From assembly GCF_000003855.2 (NCBI RefSeq), contig NW_003101652.1, forward strand, positions 453,259 through 517,258: a stretch of 64,000 nucleotides of DNA, written 5' to 3'. A program made the translations under genes and the position numbers. Source of the DNA: Blastomyces gilchristii SLH14081. Taxonomy: Eukaryota > Ascomycota > Eurotiomycetes > Onygenales > Ajellomycetaceae. Within the stretch, counting starts at the first letter, position 1; each line of letters opens with the position of its first letter. The notes beneath the pieces are model-generated. The model had not been told where the DNA came from. It did no database searches and worked only from the letters and a program-made list of their open reading frames with translations. Shown here piece by piece: positions 1 through 12,129 of the stretch.

Positions 1-2
1 AA

Positions 3-953
3 CTATCAAAAGAGAAAGAATATGAACAGCATTTGAAGAGAATTTCTATAATCAATATAAAAGACTCTATTCTGGTTTATTCAGATGGCTTAAAAAATGA
101 GAACTTGAATAGATTAGGCACAGGCATTGCTTATACTGAAGATAATATTAATTTTATCTCAGATTTCTGGAATCTAGGCTCTGAATGTGAAGTCTTTGAT
201 GCTGAACTATTTGCAATAGTGAAAGCTTTCAAACTCATTGAAATAAAATCTCATAAAAGAGGAAATTGTTTGAAAGAGGCATGGATATTCTCTGATAGTC
301 AAGCTGCTTTAAAAAGACTTAGAAATAGTCAGATTCATAATGATCAAATGAATCTTGAACTGATCTTAAACTCTGTTTTGAAAATTCAAAAGAGAAGAAC
401 ATCAAAGCTGATAATTCATCTGCACTGAGTTCCTGCTCACATGAATATTCATGATAATGAATTGGCTGATTCAGCTGCAAAAAAGGGTGCAGAATTAAGC
501 AGATCTATTCAAAAAATTGTGTCCTGGTCTTTTATAAAGAGAAAAATAAAAGAATCTTGTTTAGACAAGTGGAATGAAAGCTGGCAGAAACAAAAGAAGA
601 GTATACATTATTCAAGATTTGAAACAAAACCCAAGTGGAAATCTTGTTTAATTAAATGTAAAAAGAAAATATTCTCATCTATAATACAGCTGAAACTAGG
701 ACATGGCTATTTCAAATCTTATATACAAAGATTTGATGATAGATTTGACTCAATAGAATGCTTGTTCTGCAATACAAATGAGAATCCTGAGTATATTGTA
801 ATACACTGTGCATTATACAATAGTCTCAGAGCCAGATTGAAAGAGAAGTATGATCTAAATCAATTAAATATGAGATTCTTATTCTCAACTGAGACAGGAA
901 TTAAATACTTAATAGACTTTCTATCAGAAACTCAAGCAGCTACAAGAAAATGA
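3..953 (+). pseudogene. LINE ORF2 C-terminus: RNase H and zinc-knuckle-like end
   Basis: The frame is open from the window edge to the natural stop at 951-953 except for one TGA at 426-428. That TGA sits just before VPAH, where RNase H enzymes of LINEs carry tryptophan (W-VPAH), so it is a mutated TGG. Visible RNase H features are YSDG, VFDAELFAI, SDSQAA and NELADSAAK, which supply the expected acidic residues. Downstream, ECLFC...IHC resembles the cysteine/histidine motif at the C-terminus of this LINE group. The product would remove RNA from the RNA/DNA hybrid during retrotransposition. With a single stop it is the best-preserved coding segment among the LINE copies here, but it is not functional as read. 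Confidence 0.88.
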
Positions 954-1312
954 CTAAATTCAGAATTATCTGAGTATGAAGAGGAGGAAATTAATCAGAT
1001 ATAGTCTGTTAAAACAGCTATACACTCTCTCTTAATAATTTGTTTTGTTATAGTCTCTCTTTACTTTATCTTTTTCTTTATCTTTTTCTTTCAATTTCTT
1101 TCTATCTATTTATTTAATGTGTCTATCTTTGAGACTGTGTTCTTTTTCTCTTTTCTTTTGTCATGATATTGTCAAATGGTTTCAAAGTATTAAAAGATGT
1201 TAAAACACTGCAATTTGTAAACAGTTTTTGTATTCTGGGCTGGAATTTTCTAATTTTGCATATCTGAAATTGATGAATGTATAATAGTTAACTTTACAGA
1301 CATAGAAAAAAC

Positions 1313-1334
1313 CCTGAGAACTAAAGTTCTCAGG
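1313..1334 (+). other. 3' stem-loop of LINE copy 1
   Basis: The arms CCTGAGAACT and AGTTCTCAGG form a perfect 10-bp inverted repeat about 40 bases before the TAA tail. The same hairpin is present in the other LINE copies (16,653-16,675; 36,932-36,954; inverted 31,268-31,290). In several LINE families a 3' hairpin is the reverse transcriptase recognition element; that role is inferred here. Confidence 0.75.
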
Positions 1335-1374
1335 TAGATGTCATAGTCTCTGACTGCATACATCTATAATTGAA

Positions 1375-1398
1375 GAATAATAATAATAATAATAATAA
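1375..1398 (+). repeat. (TAA)n terminal tract of LINE copy 1
   Basis: Uninterrupted TAA units follow AAG at the 3' end of the element, as in the other LINE copies. Such tails arise during target-primed reverse transcription. Confidence 0.85.
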
Positions 1399-2470
1399 GC
1401 TTAGTAAGTAGTGACTAGAATCTTTCTCAGTAATAAAAGTAATAGATAAGTAAGTATATAAGTTGAAATTACTCTCAGAATTGAAATCAATTCATTCTGT
1501 TTTTCATATTTTCTATTTAAAGCTCTATAAGTAATGTCTCAGAGCAGAGCTATCTCAGCTGAATAATATTGAGATTGAGAGTGATACTGAATATATTATA
1601 AAGAAAATATTGAATAAATGAATACATTATAATAAGCTTTAATATCTTATTAAATAAGAAAGTTACTTATTATTAGAGAATTTATAAGAACTGCTTAAGT
1701 ATTTGAAAAATGCTGAGAAAGAGATTGTAAGCTATAAGACAGCTAGTAGAGACTGCTCTATTACATATTAGAGATATTAAATAAGAAATACTACTTAAGA
1801 CTTCTTATTTTTATTAAAGAGTTTTTTAGAGATAATCTCACAGTAATAAGCTGATATCTTATAGACTCTGTAGCACTCTTCTTCTATTTTCTCTTAAAGA
1901 GTTTTTAGAAGTTTAATGAGATTATACAAGTGTAAAATTTCTGAAGCAGTTAATAAGAAAAGAAAGAGATATTTGAAATTAACAAAGATTAATATTATTA
2001 ACTTATAAGCTACTGCTATTCTAATAGAGCTGCAGCTCACTGAAAAAGTAAAAAGAGAGATCAGAGCCTACTTATTAATAATCACACTCTTATTAAACTT
2101 ATTCTTCACTGTTAAAGTCTTCAACACTGATATCTTTATCTACTAAGAAGTTAGTACTGCAGCACTGCAGAAGAGTATAAGAGATATATAAAGTTATTAA
2201 CTTATTAATTTATAAAGTATCTCAGTTATCTGCTTTAATTGAAGTGAGATTCTCTTTAATTAGTGATTTATCTCTATAATACTTTTAATAGTGATGCTGA
2301 CTAACTTCTTCTTAAGACTAGTCATTCTGAGATGTTTTTTTATCTCAGAGACTTATACTTTCATCTTCTTTTACAGACAAGTAAGAGAGACCTTCTCAGC
2401 CTTAACAGAATTTATTAACACTTGAAGCTCTGAGACTCTCACTCTGTACTGCTTAAGCATCTGAGCTTCT
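1399..2470. other. AT-rich mutated DNA, unassigned
   Basis: This is intergenic or old repeat sequence with no CG pairs to speak of and frequent stops on both strands. A plus-strand stretch at about 1,550-2,000 has scattered lysine- and glutamate-rich codons interrupted by stops, which could be an eroded transposon gene, but I recognise no motif. The last 8 bases (GAGCTTCT) are the target duplicated by the next element. Confidence 0.5.
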
Positions 2471-2976
2471 TAGACTGACCGTGTGACCGTGTCTGGGACC
2501 AGGACCAGATTTTTTGATAGTCTCATTACCAATTCGGACTGATCCCATTACACGGTTTTAACATTAGATAGTAGTCCCATACTGTCCCAGTGAGACTTAC
2601 TGTCTACTCTTGTCACATTTTCAAATGGGACCATGGGGGCGTGAAATCAAAACCCACGGGGAAATATTGCGCCCCAAAGAAGCTGTTTGAATGAATGCAG
2701 GGAAGAGGACCCAGCGTCAAAACGCAAATTAAAAATAGTCTAAAAAAAACCTTCAAATGTCTAAAATAGTACTTTATGCCAAGAATGGAACTAAATGAGA
2801 CCAAATGAAACCCACTTTCTCATTTTTTTCAAGTCATGGTTTCATTTTAAGATCTGATATATAGTCACTTTAAATGTTTTTTTGATAGCCAGTCCCAGCG
2901 GATTCACGCCAAGAAATGTATGAGATCAGACCAAATGAGATTAAATGTGAAATTCATAGTCTCAGCGGCCAGTCTA
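2471..2976 (+). mobile_element. Miniature hAT element 1 (506 bp)
   Basis: The element begins TAGACTGACCG and ends CGGCCAGTCTA, giving short terminal inverted repeats. It is flanked by a perfect 8-bp duplication GAGCTTCT (2,463-2,470 and 2,977-2,984), the length typical of hAT transposons. No transposase is encoded. It is the least mutated of the six complete copies, keeping GTGTGACCGTGTCTGGGACC near the left end. Its interior at about 2,627-2,715 is a CG-containing block replacing the AT-rich block found at the same place in the other copies. The 63-codon minus-strand frame inside it is not considered a gene. Confidence 0.9.
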
Positions 2977-2984
2977 GAGCTTCT

Positions 2985-3608
2985 TGTCAGAACTGACACA
3001 ATGTCTTCTTATAAGATAATACTTACAGAGAGATAGAAGTCATTATTACAGATATAACAGAAATAGTAGAAGTGAGAGAAAGAGCAGATGTATAAGATTC
3101 TCTCTTTCTTCAGCTGTTTACTGCAGCACAGATAAGTAACAGTGCTGATTAAAGACTGCACTAAAGCCTTCTCACAGAGAGAAGATAAAGAAACTGCAGA
3201 ACTCTGTGAACTCAACTCAGTAATATTCTGAGCAGGGCTCAGGCATGCTGTAGAAGAAAAACTACAGATTGAGCTTCTCAGAACTACTGTCTCTGAAATG
3301 AAGCTGTTCTCAAGATTCTCTTCAAATGACTACACAGAGTCATATACTATTATGTTGACTGAGAGAGAGAGCAGTGTGACAACAGTAATGAGAGAGACAG
3401 AGAAAGAATCAGACACAGATGAATTAACTGACAGAAGAGATGATATCTCACTGCAAGGTGCAGCTACTATCATCACAGCTGCAAGAGATGCAGAAGAAGA
3501 AGAAGATGTAATAATAAGAGTGATACTCTCACAGCTCATTGACATTATCATCTTCATCTTCAACCTGGCTTTCTTAGCAGTCACAGAGGCTGCAGCTGCA
3601 TCATGAAG
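2985..3608 (-). pseudogene. Unrecognised minus-strand frame, serine-rich
   Basis: Two open stretches, 3,330-3,584 and 3,009-3,215, lie in the same minus-strand frame and join through a single in-frame TAG near 3,330, giving about 200 codons. The translation is rich in serine, valine and leucine (for example an SSSSSAS run) and cysteine near its end. The plus strand also carries a 102-codon frame at 3,298-3,606 rich in glutamate and arginine, so one of the two may be a shadow of the other. I recognise no domain. It is unusual for this window in having 600 bases with so few stops. Confidence 0.35.
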
Positions 3609-4625
3609 ATGTTTAATTACTAGAAAACATCAGAATAAGTTCTTTATTATCTTTCAAGAATAATGCTTTCCTGCACTTACTTTTGAAGATAAGAGAAGAG
3701 AGAAAAAATTATGTTATAAGAGAGAGAAGAATCTTTTTGAAAAATTCTATCACTACTGTTAACTTTATCTCTAAAATATATCACTTTTGCAGAGAATTTC
3801 ATACATAGAATGAAATATAATGAGAGATCTGTAAGTCACTTATTAACTACATTTTTCATATTTTAAATTAATATAGAAGAAACTCACTTATCACATGTTT
3901 AATTTGAACAGAGATGAGAAAAGAAGATCTACACAGTCAGCAGAAAAACTCATCTATTTCTTTATATTATATACAGTATATGCACTGTTAATCAGTTGAT
4001 AACTGTTGCTATATAACAAAGATAACTTCTAATTCAGTAATCTTAAGAACATTGAGACTATACTTTTAAAGAAAAGAGTATTATCATATCTCTGACTATA
4101 TTAAGACCTTATTGCAGTTTCACACAGCTTATTACTTCTCTGTGAATAATTTCATTTATTCTGTAAGCTGTTTAAACTGACTTTCAATCACTCTATGATA
4201 TTATTCAGATATATTATAGAAAGATCTTATTGATAAATATAAGAACTCTGCTTCTATATGAGATTAGCAGATTACTCTTTCATAATAGTAAGATGTCACT
4301 GAGATATCACTTCAGCTATTCTCACTCATGAAATGAGAGAAGAGTATTCACTCATTATCTATATAGAATAGCTAGATACTTACTTCTTATTAAAGAAGTC
4401 AGTGATTCATTTTTCTTCAACTGAAAGATATACAAGAGTTACTGCATTTCTCATATAATCTTCTTAGTATACTAAGTATTATATCTGTGATATTCTTGCA
4501 ATAACTCTGTAGTCTACAAGCTCACTATTCAAGTAAGATAGTTAAGCTCACTTATACAGGTTTTCAAACAACTACTTCTACATGACATCACTGACTAGTC
4601 ACTGTTTCAGTTCCGCTACATTACA
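3609..4625. other. AT-rich mutated DNA, unassigned
   Basis: I see no intact gene and no recognisable motif. Minus-strand frames show W-to-stop type interruptions over several hundred bases, compatible with a decayed transposon gene. The segment ends where sequence homologous to the miniature hAT family begins (about 4,626). Confidence 0.4.
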
Positions 4626-4831
4626 CATTTTAAGGTTTTTTTTAAACTATTTTTAATTTTTTAGAAAGTAACACTTTTTAATAACACTTAAATAAGATTT
4701 AAAGTCATTTAAAGTAATAAAAAGAATTTAAATTAAGAAGTGAAAATTATAATCTCATTTGAAAAATATAATAAAAGTACATAGTAAGTCTTACTGAAAT
4801 AGTATGAAATTACTATTTAATTTTAAAACTG

Positions 4832-5172
4832 TGTAATAATATAAGAGGCCTATGCTGAATAGATCAGTATGATATTTATAGGTCTTATATAACAAAGTAA
4901 AAAATGTTAAAGAAGGAAAAGAAAGAGAAAGTATAAGAATCAGTAATTGAAGTGAATATTTATACACATATATGATAGTGTATACAGTGAAGCTTCAGAG
5001 CAGAAGAATTTATACACATTTATAACAGCTGAGAATCAGTGATTGAGAATGACTGAGAATCAGAGTATATATATTCATAGCAGCTGAGAATCAGTTATTA
5101 AGAATGAAGTGATAGAAATCTGTGAAGTGTAATAAAATAGTCTATATAATTAATCAGATACAGCTCATTACA
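4832..5172 (-). repeat. 3' LTR of gypsy C
   Basis: The 341-bp segment is bounded by TGTAAT and ATTACA inverted ends. It aligns along its length with 59,802-60,145, which carries the same blocks (GAATAGATCAGTAT, GTGAAGCTT, TTATACACATTTATAA, CAGCTGAGAATCAGTGATTG) with mostly C/T and G/A differences. Internal short repeats of GAATCAGTGATTGAGAATGA type are visible. Confidence 0.8.
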
Positions 5173-6783
5173 TTAGTTCTCTCTTTTCCGAAGCAGTTCT
5201 CATCAGTCAAGAGCTGCTGTTTCAGATAATACAGAGCTCAGAGTTCAGATTAGATGATCATAGCTGACTCATTTCATAAGATATGATCAGTCACAGTTAT
5301 AAGATCTCTTATCAAGAATATTCTCAATCTTTCACTCAAGCTTATTATCATCTTCTATAATTTCTGACAGCTGTCAGTTAAAAGTGAGTTGAGAAGAGAA
5401 TGAGTCAGTGATAGCACAGCAGAGTAAGCTTGTGTGAAAGATATTATGAATTTCTAATAATATATCAAGATAATAGTTGTGACTATCTAGAACTTCTATC
5501 ACTTTATACTTGATATAATGATAATTCAGTATATGAGATAAGTGTGTAATCTGTATATTTTTGAGATTCAACTATACAAGATCTTCTATCTTATACTGCT
5601 CTGTGAAATCTTGTTAAATATTAACTTGATTTTCTTACTCTTGTTTAGTGCTTGCTATGAAGACTTCTGCTTAGTTATAAGTAGACTAACCGTGTGACCA
5701 TGTCTGAGACCAGAACCAGATTTTTTGATAGTCTTATTACAAATTCGACTGATTTCATTACACAGTTTTAACATTAGATAGTAGTCTTATACTGTCTCAG
5801 TGAGACTTACTGTCTACTCTTATCACATTTTTCAAATGAGATCATGATTTCCACTTCTCAATTTAAATTATTTTTATTGCTTTAAATGACTTTAAATCTC
5901 ATTTGAGTATTATCAAAAAGTGTTACTTTTTAAAAAATTGAAAATAGTCTAAAAAAACCTTAAAATGTTTAAAAATAGTAACTTTATGCCAAGAATGGGA
6001 CTAAATGAGATCAAATGAGACCACTTTCTCATTTTTTTCAAGTCATGATTTTATTTTAAGATCTCATATATAGTCACTTTGCATGTTTTTTTAATGACTA
6101 GTCCCAGCGGAATTCATACTAAGAAATGTATGAGACCAGACTAAATGAGACTAAATGTGAAATTCATGATCCCAGCGGCCAGTCTAGTTATAAGTATCTC
6201 AGAGCTTTGTTACTATATTATTAATAATCTGAATTCAACTGTGAGAGTTCAGTATAAACTGTGTGATCTCTAGAAGATTCAACACCTTTATATAATAACT
6301 GTGTATAAGAAAGAATGAGCTTATATCTGTTAAAACAACATCTTAATCATTAATAGTAATCTCTGTGTATAGAAGAAAATCATGCTAATCATTCTATGAA
6401 TAATTATATAACTTATAAAGATAGTTCTTTACAGTCTGAATTATTTATTCTGATGCATTATCAGTCTCAGAGTGATAGATAATTGATAAATAATATGTAA
6501 TCTTGAGAACTTAACAGATTCTTATTCAGAGAGCACTCATGAATTAATAATCTTAATCAGATATAATAGATCTTAATAACTTATATATCTGATAGAATGA
6601 ACTCTGTAAGAAGACTTCAGTGATCTGCTTAATATTTATCTTATTACAAGATTTTAATATTACATCTTTACTTAATCAGTCAATGATGATCAGAATATTC
6701 TTACAACTCTTACTCTTAAATAGATTAATAGTGAAGTTAATTACTATATCTTATCAGATTCTATTAGAGATATTGAGTAATTT
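5173..6783 (-). pseudogene. Gypsy C integrase remnant
   Basis: The frame 5,374-5,571 reads YKVIEVLDSHNYYLD...IHNIFHTSLL, matching the integrase C-terminal region of fungal gypsy elements (usually HNVFH-LLRP). Upstream, at about 6,440-6,500 on the minus strand, STAYHPETDGASERT is recognisable in decayed form as YHSETDNASE followed by QTVKNYL. The usual tryptophans are stops. Miniature hAT element 2 interrupts the frame at 5,682-6,186. The 5' part of this integrase is displaced to 17,249 and beyond by gypsy A. It would have inserted element DNA into the host genome; it is now dead. Confidence 0.8.
5682..6186 (+). mobile_element. Miniature hAT element 2 (505 bp)
   Basis: The ends TAGACTAACCG and CGGCCAGTCTA are flanked by a perfect 8-bp duplication GTTATAAG (5,674-5,681 and 6,187-6,194). 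It is noncoding with an AT-rich core. Relative to element 1 it shows GGGACC changed to GAGACC and GGACC to GAACC near the left end, a clear sample of the local mutation type. Confidence 0.93.
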
Positions 6784-7041
6784 TGTAAGAAATCCCGCTC
6801 CTCGCGGATTCTTTACCTCTATTCCTATCTCTCGCGTAATCAATAGAGTTAGCGACTCTTGACTACACACAACTATATAGACTGGAGTTTGCGAATACTA
6901 TTCATAACTCAGCTTGAATACTATTATACATTTAATCTTTACATTTTATCTTTCTACTGTGAATACTTCTAGTAGTTAACAGTATATATTATATCAAGCT
7001 GTAAATATCTGAATAATCATTTATAAGTACTTATTCTTATA
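6784..7041 (+). repeat. 5' LTR of gypsy A
   Basis: The LTR starts TGTAAGAA and ends TTCTTATA (TTCTTACA in its sisters), perfect 8-bp inverted ends in the family. Its first 80 bases keep CG pairs (CCCGCTCCTCGCGG, CTCGCGTAATC) that the 3' LTR has lost. Confidence 0.93.
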
Positions 7042-8520
7042 TTTCAAGCTCAGTCAGTCAGCAACTGTCTATTATAACTGAAAGAACTTAAAACTTGTAT
7101 ACTTCAATCTCTGTGAACTCTACTACAGACACTCAGAAGCAGTCATCTGAATCATGAATAACTCTTATAAAAGAAGTCTTAGAGAACTTATTAGTTACTT
7201 ACAGAATATCATTCTCTATATCTGTGACAGAGAAACTCTCTGAATTCACAAATGAATCAATCTCAGTGAAGAACATTCTTGAGTATCTCTTACAGAATTA
7301 AGCTATTTTTCTACAAGAAATGCTTACTGTCTATAAACATTCTTAAACTAAGTCTCTAGATATAATCTTCAGAGATACTTATAAATTGAAAAGAAACTTT
7401 CTTAAGCTGTGATCACTTAAGACTAACTATTAAATCACAATCTATAAAAGCTTTTATAAGTTTGTATTTGAAATTGACTTACAAGCCTAACTATATGATA
7501 TAAAAGATGAAGAAGCTGTTATCTATATAATGACAGATCTCTACTATACTTAAGTCAAGAACTGACTGAATTTTCTAGAGAATAATTATGAGAGATTCTA
7601 CTAATCTGTTCTGAAAATCTATCTAGAGAATAAGTTAAGAAACTCTGTGAGCTGAATAAAGAATATCTGAGTTATAATCATCAATATTAGAAAAAGAGAT
7701 GAGAAATCTGATAAAGACTACACACAGTACTTTATGAAATTGTGATATAAATTAAGACTCATAGAAATAGAGCTCTGAAATAAGATCTGAATAATAATAT
7801 TCATGAAGAGACTGAATAAAGATATATAGAATAAGCTCATTAAGTAAGACTCTAAGTTCTTGACTCTGAAGAAACTGATAACTCTGATTCATTACTTATG
7901 AATTACTGTAAGAGTTATAGATCTGTAGAGAGTGAATCACTGATCAGCTCTGTAAGAGTCAGAATAATAGAGAACAGATTTATCAGAGAAAGATAATAAG
8001 ATACAGAGAGATTCATATCTGACTACTGAGTAGAAAGAAAGAGCTTCATAAGCTTCTATGAATAGAGTATATAATAGAGAGACTAAGAAAAAGAGTCTGT
8101 ACTTTATCTGTTTTAAATTATAATATCTTCATACAAACTATTCAGATAAATTAAAATAGAAATTTAAGAAGTCACAGACAGAGTCAGTAACAGCCTTCTT
8201 AAGAATCTTAAAACTGACATCTGAATCTATTACTCTCTCAATGAAAATACATGCTTATAGAGAGAGATTATACTGCAGTACTGCTGTTCTGCAAGTTATT
8301 GATAAACTCAGAATCTCAGATCACTGTAGTGTCTCTAAAGCTTATAAATTGAATAAGCTGAATGATGAAAACTGAGAATCTGCTCTTATAATAAGCAGAG
8401 TATGAGAACTCAGATCTGAGAGCTGAGAGACTTATAAGAGTTATCTTTGAATTACAAGATCTCTCTGAAATCTGAAGAAGATTTGTGAAAACTATGATTA
8501 TTAAAAACATCATAGATAAT
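7042..8520 (+). pseudogene. Gypsy A gag with zinc knuckle
   Basis: This is a helical, lysine- and glutamate-rich reading frame with many stops, ending in a decayed zinc knuckle at 8,100-8,140. Copy A reads Y-F-I-C-x4-Y-x4-Y; copy B at 41,022-41,062 keeps different cysteines, and together they show the C-x2-C-x4-H-x4-C pattern. Gag packages the element RNA. No start codon is certain because of the erosion. Confidence 0.7.
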
Positions 8521-8549
8521 ATATACTTAAGACTTATATAACTTCAAAG

Positions 8550-11500
8550 ACACAATTCATATATAGCTGTTTATAAGTCAGGTTTATACTTCTGATCAGT
8601 GTTGATAGACTTACTTACAGAGATAGAATCAGTTAATACTGTAAAGTTAATTAGAGAAGATAAGCTTATTTATATAATAACTTTATAAATGTCTGAGAAC
8701 TTTGTAATCATAAAAACTGAGCTTCAGATATCAGAGAAATACTGAGATCTTATAGAGATATTCAGCTCAGTAAAGACAGCTGAGCTTTCTTCTCACTATA
8801 AGAAGAATCTGATAATAGATTTAATAGAAGAGTAGAAACTCTTCTGAAGATTAATCTATAAACTCTCTTATTATAAGACAGAGATCTTACAGATCTATGT
8901 AAAGAAGAATCTGAAGAATAACTTTATCTTATCTTCATAAATCTTTATAGAAGTCTCTATGATATTCATAAAGAAGAAGAATAAAGATCTCAGATTATAT
9001 ATAGACTATTATAATTTAAACTTCAAGATAATAAAGAGTCACTATTCTCTGTCTCTGATTGAGAATGTAATTAACTGTCTTATAAGAGCTGTTATATTCA
9101 TATAACTAAATATAATTAATATATATATATAACTATGAATATAATCTGAGAATGAATGAAAGACTGTCTTTAAAACTGCACTGAGATTATTTAAATATCT
9201 AGTAATATCTTTTGATTGAACTAATACTCTCACAGTATTTCACTCTTTTATTAATAAAATACTTCATGTATATCTGAATATCTTTAAAATAATATATCCG
9301 AATGATGTGATGATGTACTTTATAAAGAAGAAAGAACACACTGAGTATATATAAAGTATGTTAAAGATCTTAGATGAGACAGAACTGTATATTAAGCTTA
9401 TAAAGTATAACTTCAGTGTCTATCAGATTAATTTTCTAGAATATCTAATCACTGTGAATAATATTCAGATAAAATCTTTATAAGTGAAGACTATTCTATT
9501 ATAATCAGAGTTAACTAGTATTTATAAGATTCAGATCTTTCTGAGCTTTATGAATTTCTATGAACAGTTTATCTTTATATTTATGAGAATCTTCTTAGTT
9601 CTTACAGACATGCTGAAGAGTGAAAATAAGAAGAAGTTATTCTGTGAATAAAGAATAAAAAGAGTATTAAGAAGAGAGAACTGTAAGAACTTTCTTATCT
9701 TAGAAGCTTATAAGATCTTTATAAGATTAAAATATATATTCATAGATGCAGTGATGCTGTTTCACTTTAATCTCTTACTCTTAATCAGATTAAAGATAGA
9801 TATCTTCTTCTTTATAATTTCAGAAATAGTCTTATAACTACAGTTAAATGAGAACTGAGTTTCAGTAATCTTTTTCTCATGAAAGATACAATCTGCAGAG
9901 ATCAACTATAACATTTATAAGTAAGAGCTTCTTATAATAGTGAAATTCTTCTATCACTGATATTACTACTTTGAGAGTCTTATAACAGTGATTACTATTA
10001 GAACTGATTATAACAGCTTATAATAGTTTACTTTAATCAGGAAACTCTTGCAGTAGCAGGTCTACTGAGCTCAGAGACTGATTGAGTTCTGATTCAAGAT
10101 AGAGTATATCAAGAGAACTAAGAACTCAGTGAATAAATTCTCTCACAGATCAGACTATATTAAGAAGATCAGAGTGACAGATATAGAGAGACTAGAGAAG
10201 ACAGAAAAGCTTTATAGAATGCTTAAACTGAGTATTATAAAGAGATTAACTAAAGAGTCTCTTAATTCTCTATAAGAGAAGAGAGAAGAGAGAGAGAAGA
10301 AGTCTGTATAACTACTCTCTATAACACTGAGAGTCAACACTCTGAAGTTCTTCATAAGAATTCTTGAAGAGAGTATCTATAATCTGAAGAGTTTACAGAC
10401 TTTAAGAAGCACTGTAAAAGATCTGATATAAGAAAAAAACAGAGTATAAGTCTTTATAAGATCTTCTATTCAGATTGTCTGAACTGCAACTGAAGAATGA
10501 ATATACTTAGTATATTTAAAAACTGCTCACAGCAGGGATTAATCCTGCAGAAATAAAGAATTAAAGAGACTTAAATAATCTCTTATAAAGAGAGAATCAG
10601 ATTTATGTGCCTGTGAATAAGTTTCTATATATAGAACCTATTAAAAGATATTATAACTCTTCTCTAGTGAGTCATTTTACAGATACTAGAACTTATAAGT
10701 TACTTATAAGAAAATACTTCTGACTGAAGATGTAAGAACTTATAAAGAAGATAGTGAATTCTTATACTATTTATCAGAATTTGTGAATAGTGTAGTTCAG
10801 ATTATATAAAGAACTTACTTCACTACTCATCTCACAGAAATCTTGAGAATAGCTAGAAATGAATACTCTTATAAATCTCTCTGAAAGTAAGAAGATATAA
10901 AATACCTGCTTTAACAGTGTGCTGATGATAGTAGATCACTTTATCAAGATAACATACTTTATATTCACTTACAAGAACTTAAAGTTAAAGAATTTGACTC
11001 ATATCTTTATTTATAATATAATCTGATTACATGAGTTATCTATGAACATTATCTCAGATAGAGTATTAATCTTTATAGAAGAGTTCTAATCTGATCTGAT
11101 AATTATACTAAAGATCTCATGAGATCTAAGTATAGCTTTTTCTTAATAGACAGATGATTAGACAGAGTGTCTGATAAGTATATTAAAACAGTATCTACAG
11201 TGCTTTATCAATTATAATCAGAATAACTGAGTATATTGATTACTACTTACAGAGTTTATATACAACAACTTAAAGTATGTCAGTATAGATAAAACTCTCT
11301 TTGAGATACTTACTAAGACTTATTCACAGATGATCTTGATGAATCTGTAAGAGTATACTATAGAGTGTGATAATATTCATGAATAGACTGAGAGAATTCA
11401 GAATATCTGAGAGAAAGTCTGTGAATTCTTTAGAAAGACTCAAGAGTATCAGAAGAGATACTATGACTTTAAGTATATTATAAAGAGTTTTAAAAGAGAT

Positions 11501-11940
11501 AATAGAGTCTGACTAAGTTTAGAAAATATCATTATATAGAGATCTAATAAGAAGCTGAATCTCTTACAGACAGAGTCTTATAAGATTATAAAGAAAGTTA
11601 GCTTATAGTTTTATAGATTGAATCTGTTATCTAAGTTACAGATATATAATATTTTTCATATCTCTTTACTCTGTGAATATAAGAAATTCTTAGAAGAGAA
11701 CTCTGTGACTCATCATTCTATTTATAAAGTATTAGAGAGTGAAAGAGAATATCAGATTAAAGAAATTATTAACTCAGAGAAGTGAGATTACAAGCTCTGA
11801 TTCAAGATTTACTGATAAGAGTATTCTGATAAGATAAATGAGTTCACTTAAGAATTATCTGAATAGATAGAATATCTGTGAAAGCTAAGATATGACTTTT
11901 ATACTGTAAATTCTGATAAGTCAGAATAATGTAATCTTCA
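8550..11940 (+). pseudogene. Gypsy A pol: RT, RNase H, integrase, chromodomain
   Basis: RT lies at about 8,880-9,480: DLRLYIDYYNLN corresponds to the LR-C-DYR-LN motif, and the catalytic YLDD has become YPND near 9,295. RNase H is near 9,780-10,030 (EINYNIY-ELL, then TDYNSL). The integrase zinc finger is at about 10,673-10,790 (H...TYKLLIRKYF and paired cysteines further on). The core shows TDD-TEC, from TDGQTER, near 11,150 and FIYNN near 11,260. A chromodomain lies at about 11,745-11,925 (YQIKEIINSEK and later INEFT-E). Stops fall largely where tryptophan or glutamine is expected. A chromodomain is thought to steer integration to heterochromatin, which fits the nesting here. Confidence 0.87.
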
Positions 11941-12129
11941 CTAAGAGTCTGATTATAATAAAGATATTAACACTGTTATTTATAACTTCTAGTCTATAAG
12001 ATGATGAGTTTCTACTGCAATGAATAGTTCACAGTGTATAAAAAGAAAAGAAGAAATTATATTCTTATTAAAAAGTTAAAAAATAAAGAAAATAAACAGA
12101 ACTGTGAACATAATTTGAAGAGTAATAAA

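Larger units (their letters stand above)
1..1398 (+). mobile_element. LINE copy 1, 3' portion (non-LTR retrotransposon, Tad1/I-like)
   Basis: This is the 3' end of a non-LTR retrotransposon cut by the window edge. It holds the C-terminal RNase H part of ORF2, a 3' UTR of about 360 bp, a perfect stem-loop and a terminal (TAA)n tract. The same arrangement recurs at 13,536-16,734, 18,129-37,015 and, inverted, at 31,210-32,754. A C-terminal RNase H plus a TAA tail fits the I/Tad1 group of LINEs; the clade is inferred from domain order, not from a phylogeny. It is the least mutated of the four copies and keeps several GG pairs that the others have lost. Confidence 0.9.
954..1398 (+). other. LINE copy 1 3' UTR with TAA tail
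   Basis: This is noncoding sequence after the ORF2 stop. It carries a pyrimidine-rich stretch (about 1,050-1,160), a perfect inverted repeat at 1,313-1,334 and a (TAA)8 tract at 1,375-1,398 that marks the 3' terminus. It aligns by eye with the 3' UTRs of the other three LINE copies. Confidence 0.8.

Noticed and set aside
3298..3606. 102-codon plus-strand frame as a gene
   Set aside because: It is low-complexity acidic/arginine-rich and overlaps a longer minus-strand frame; I cannot decide between the strands, so I listed only the longer one at low confidence.
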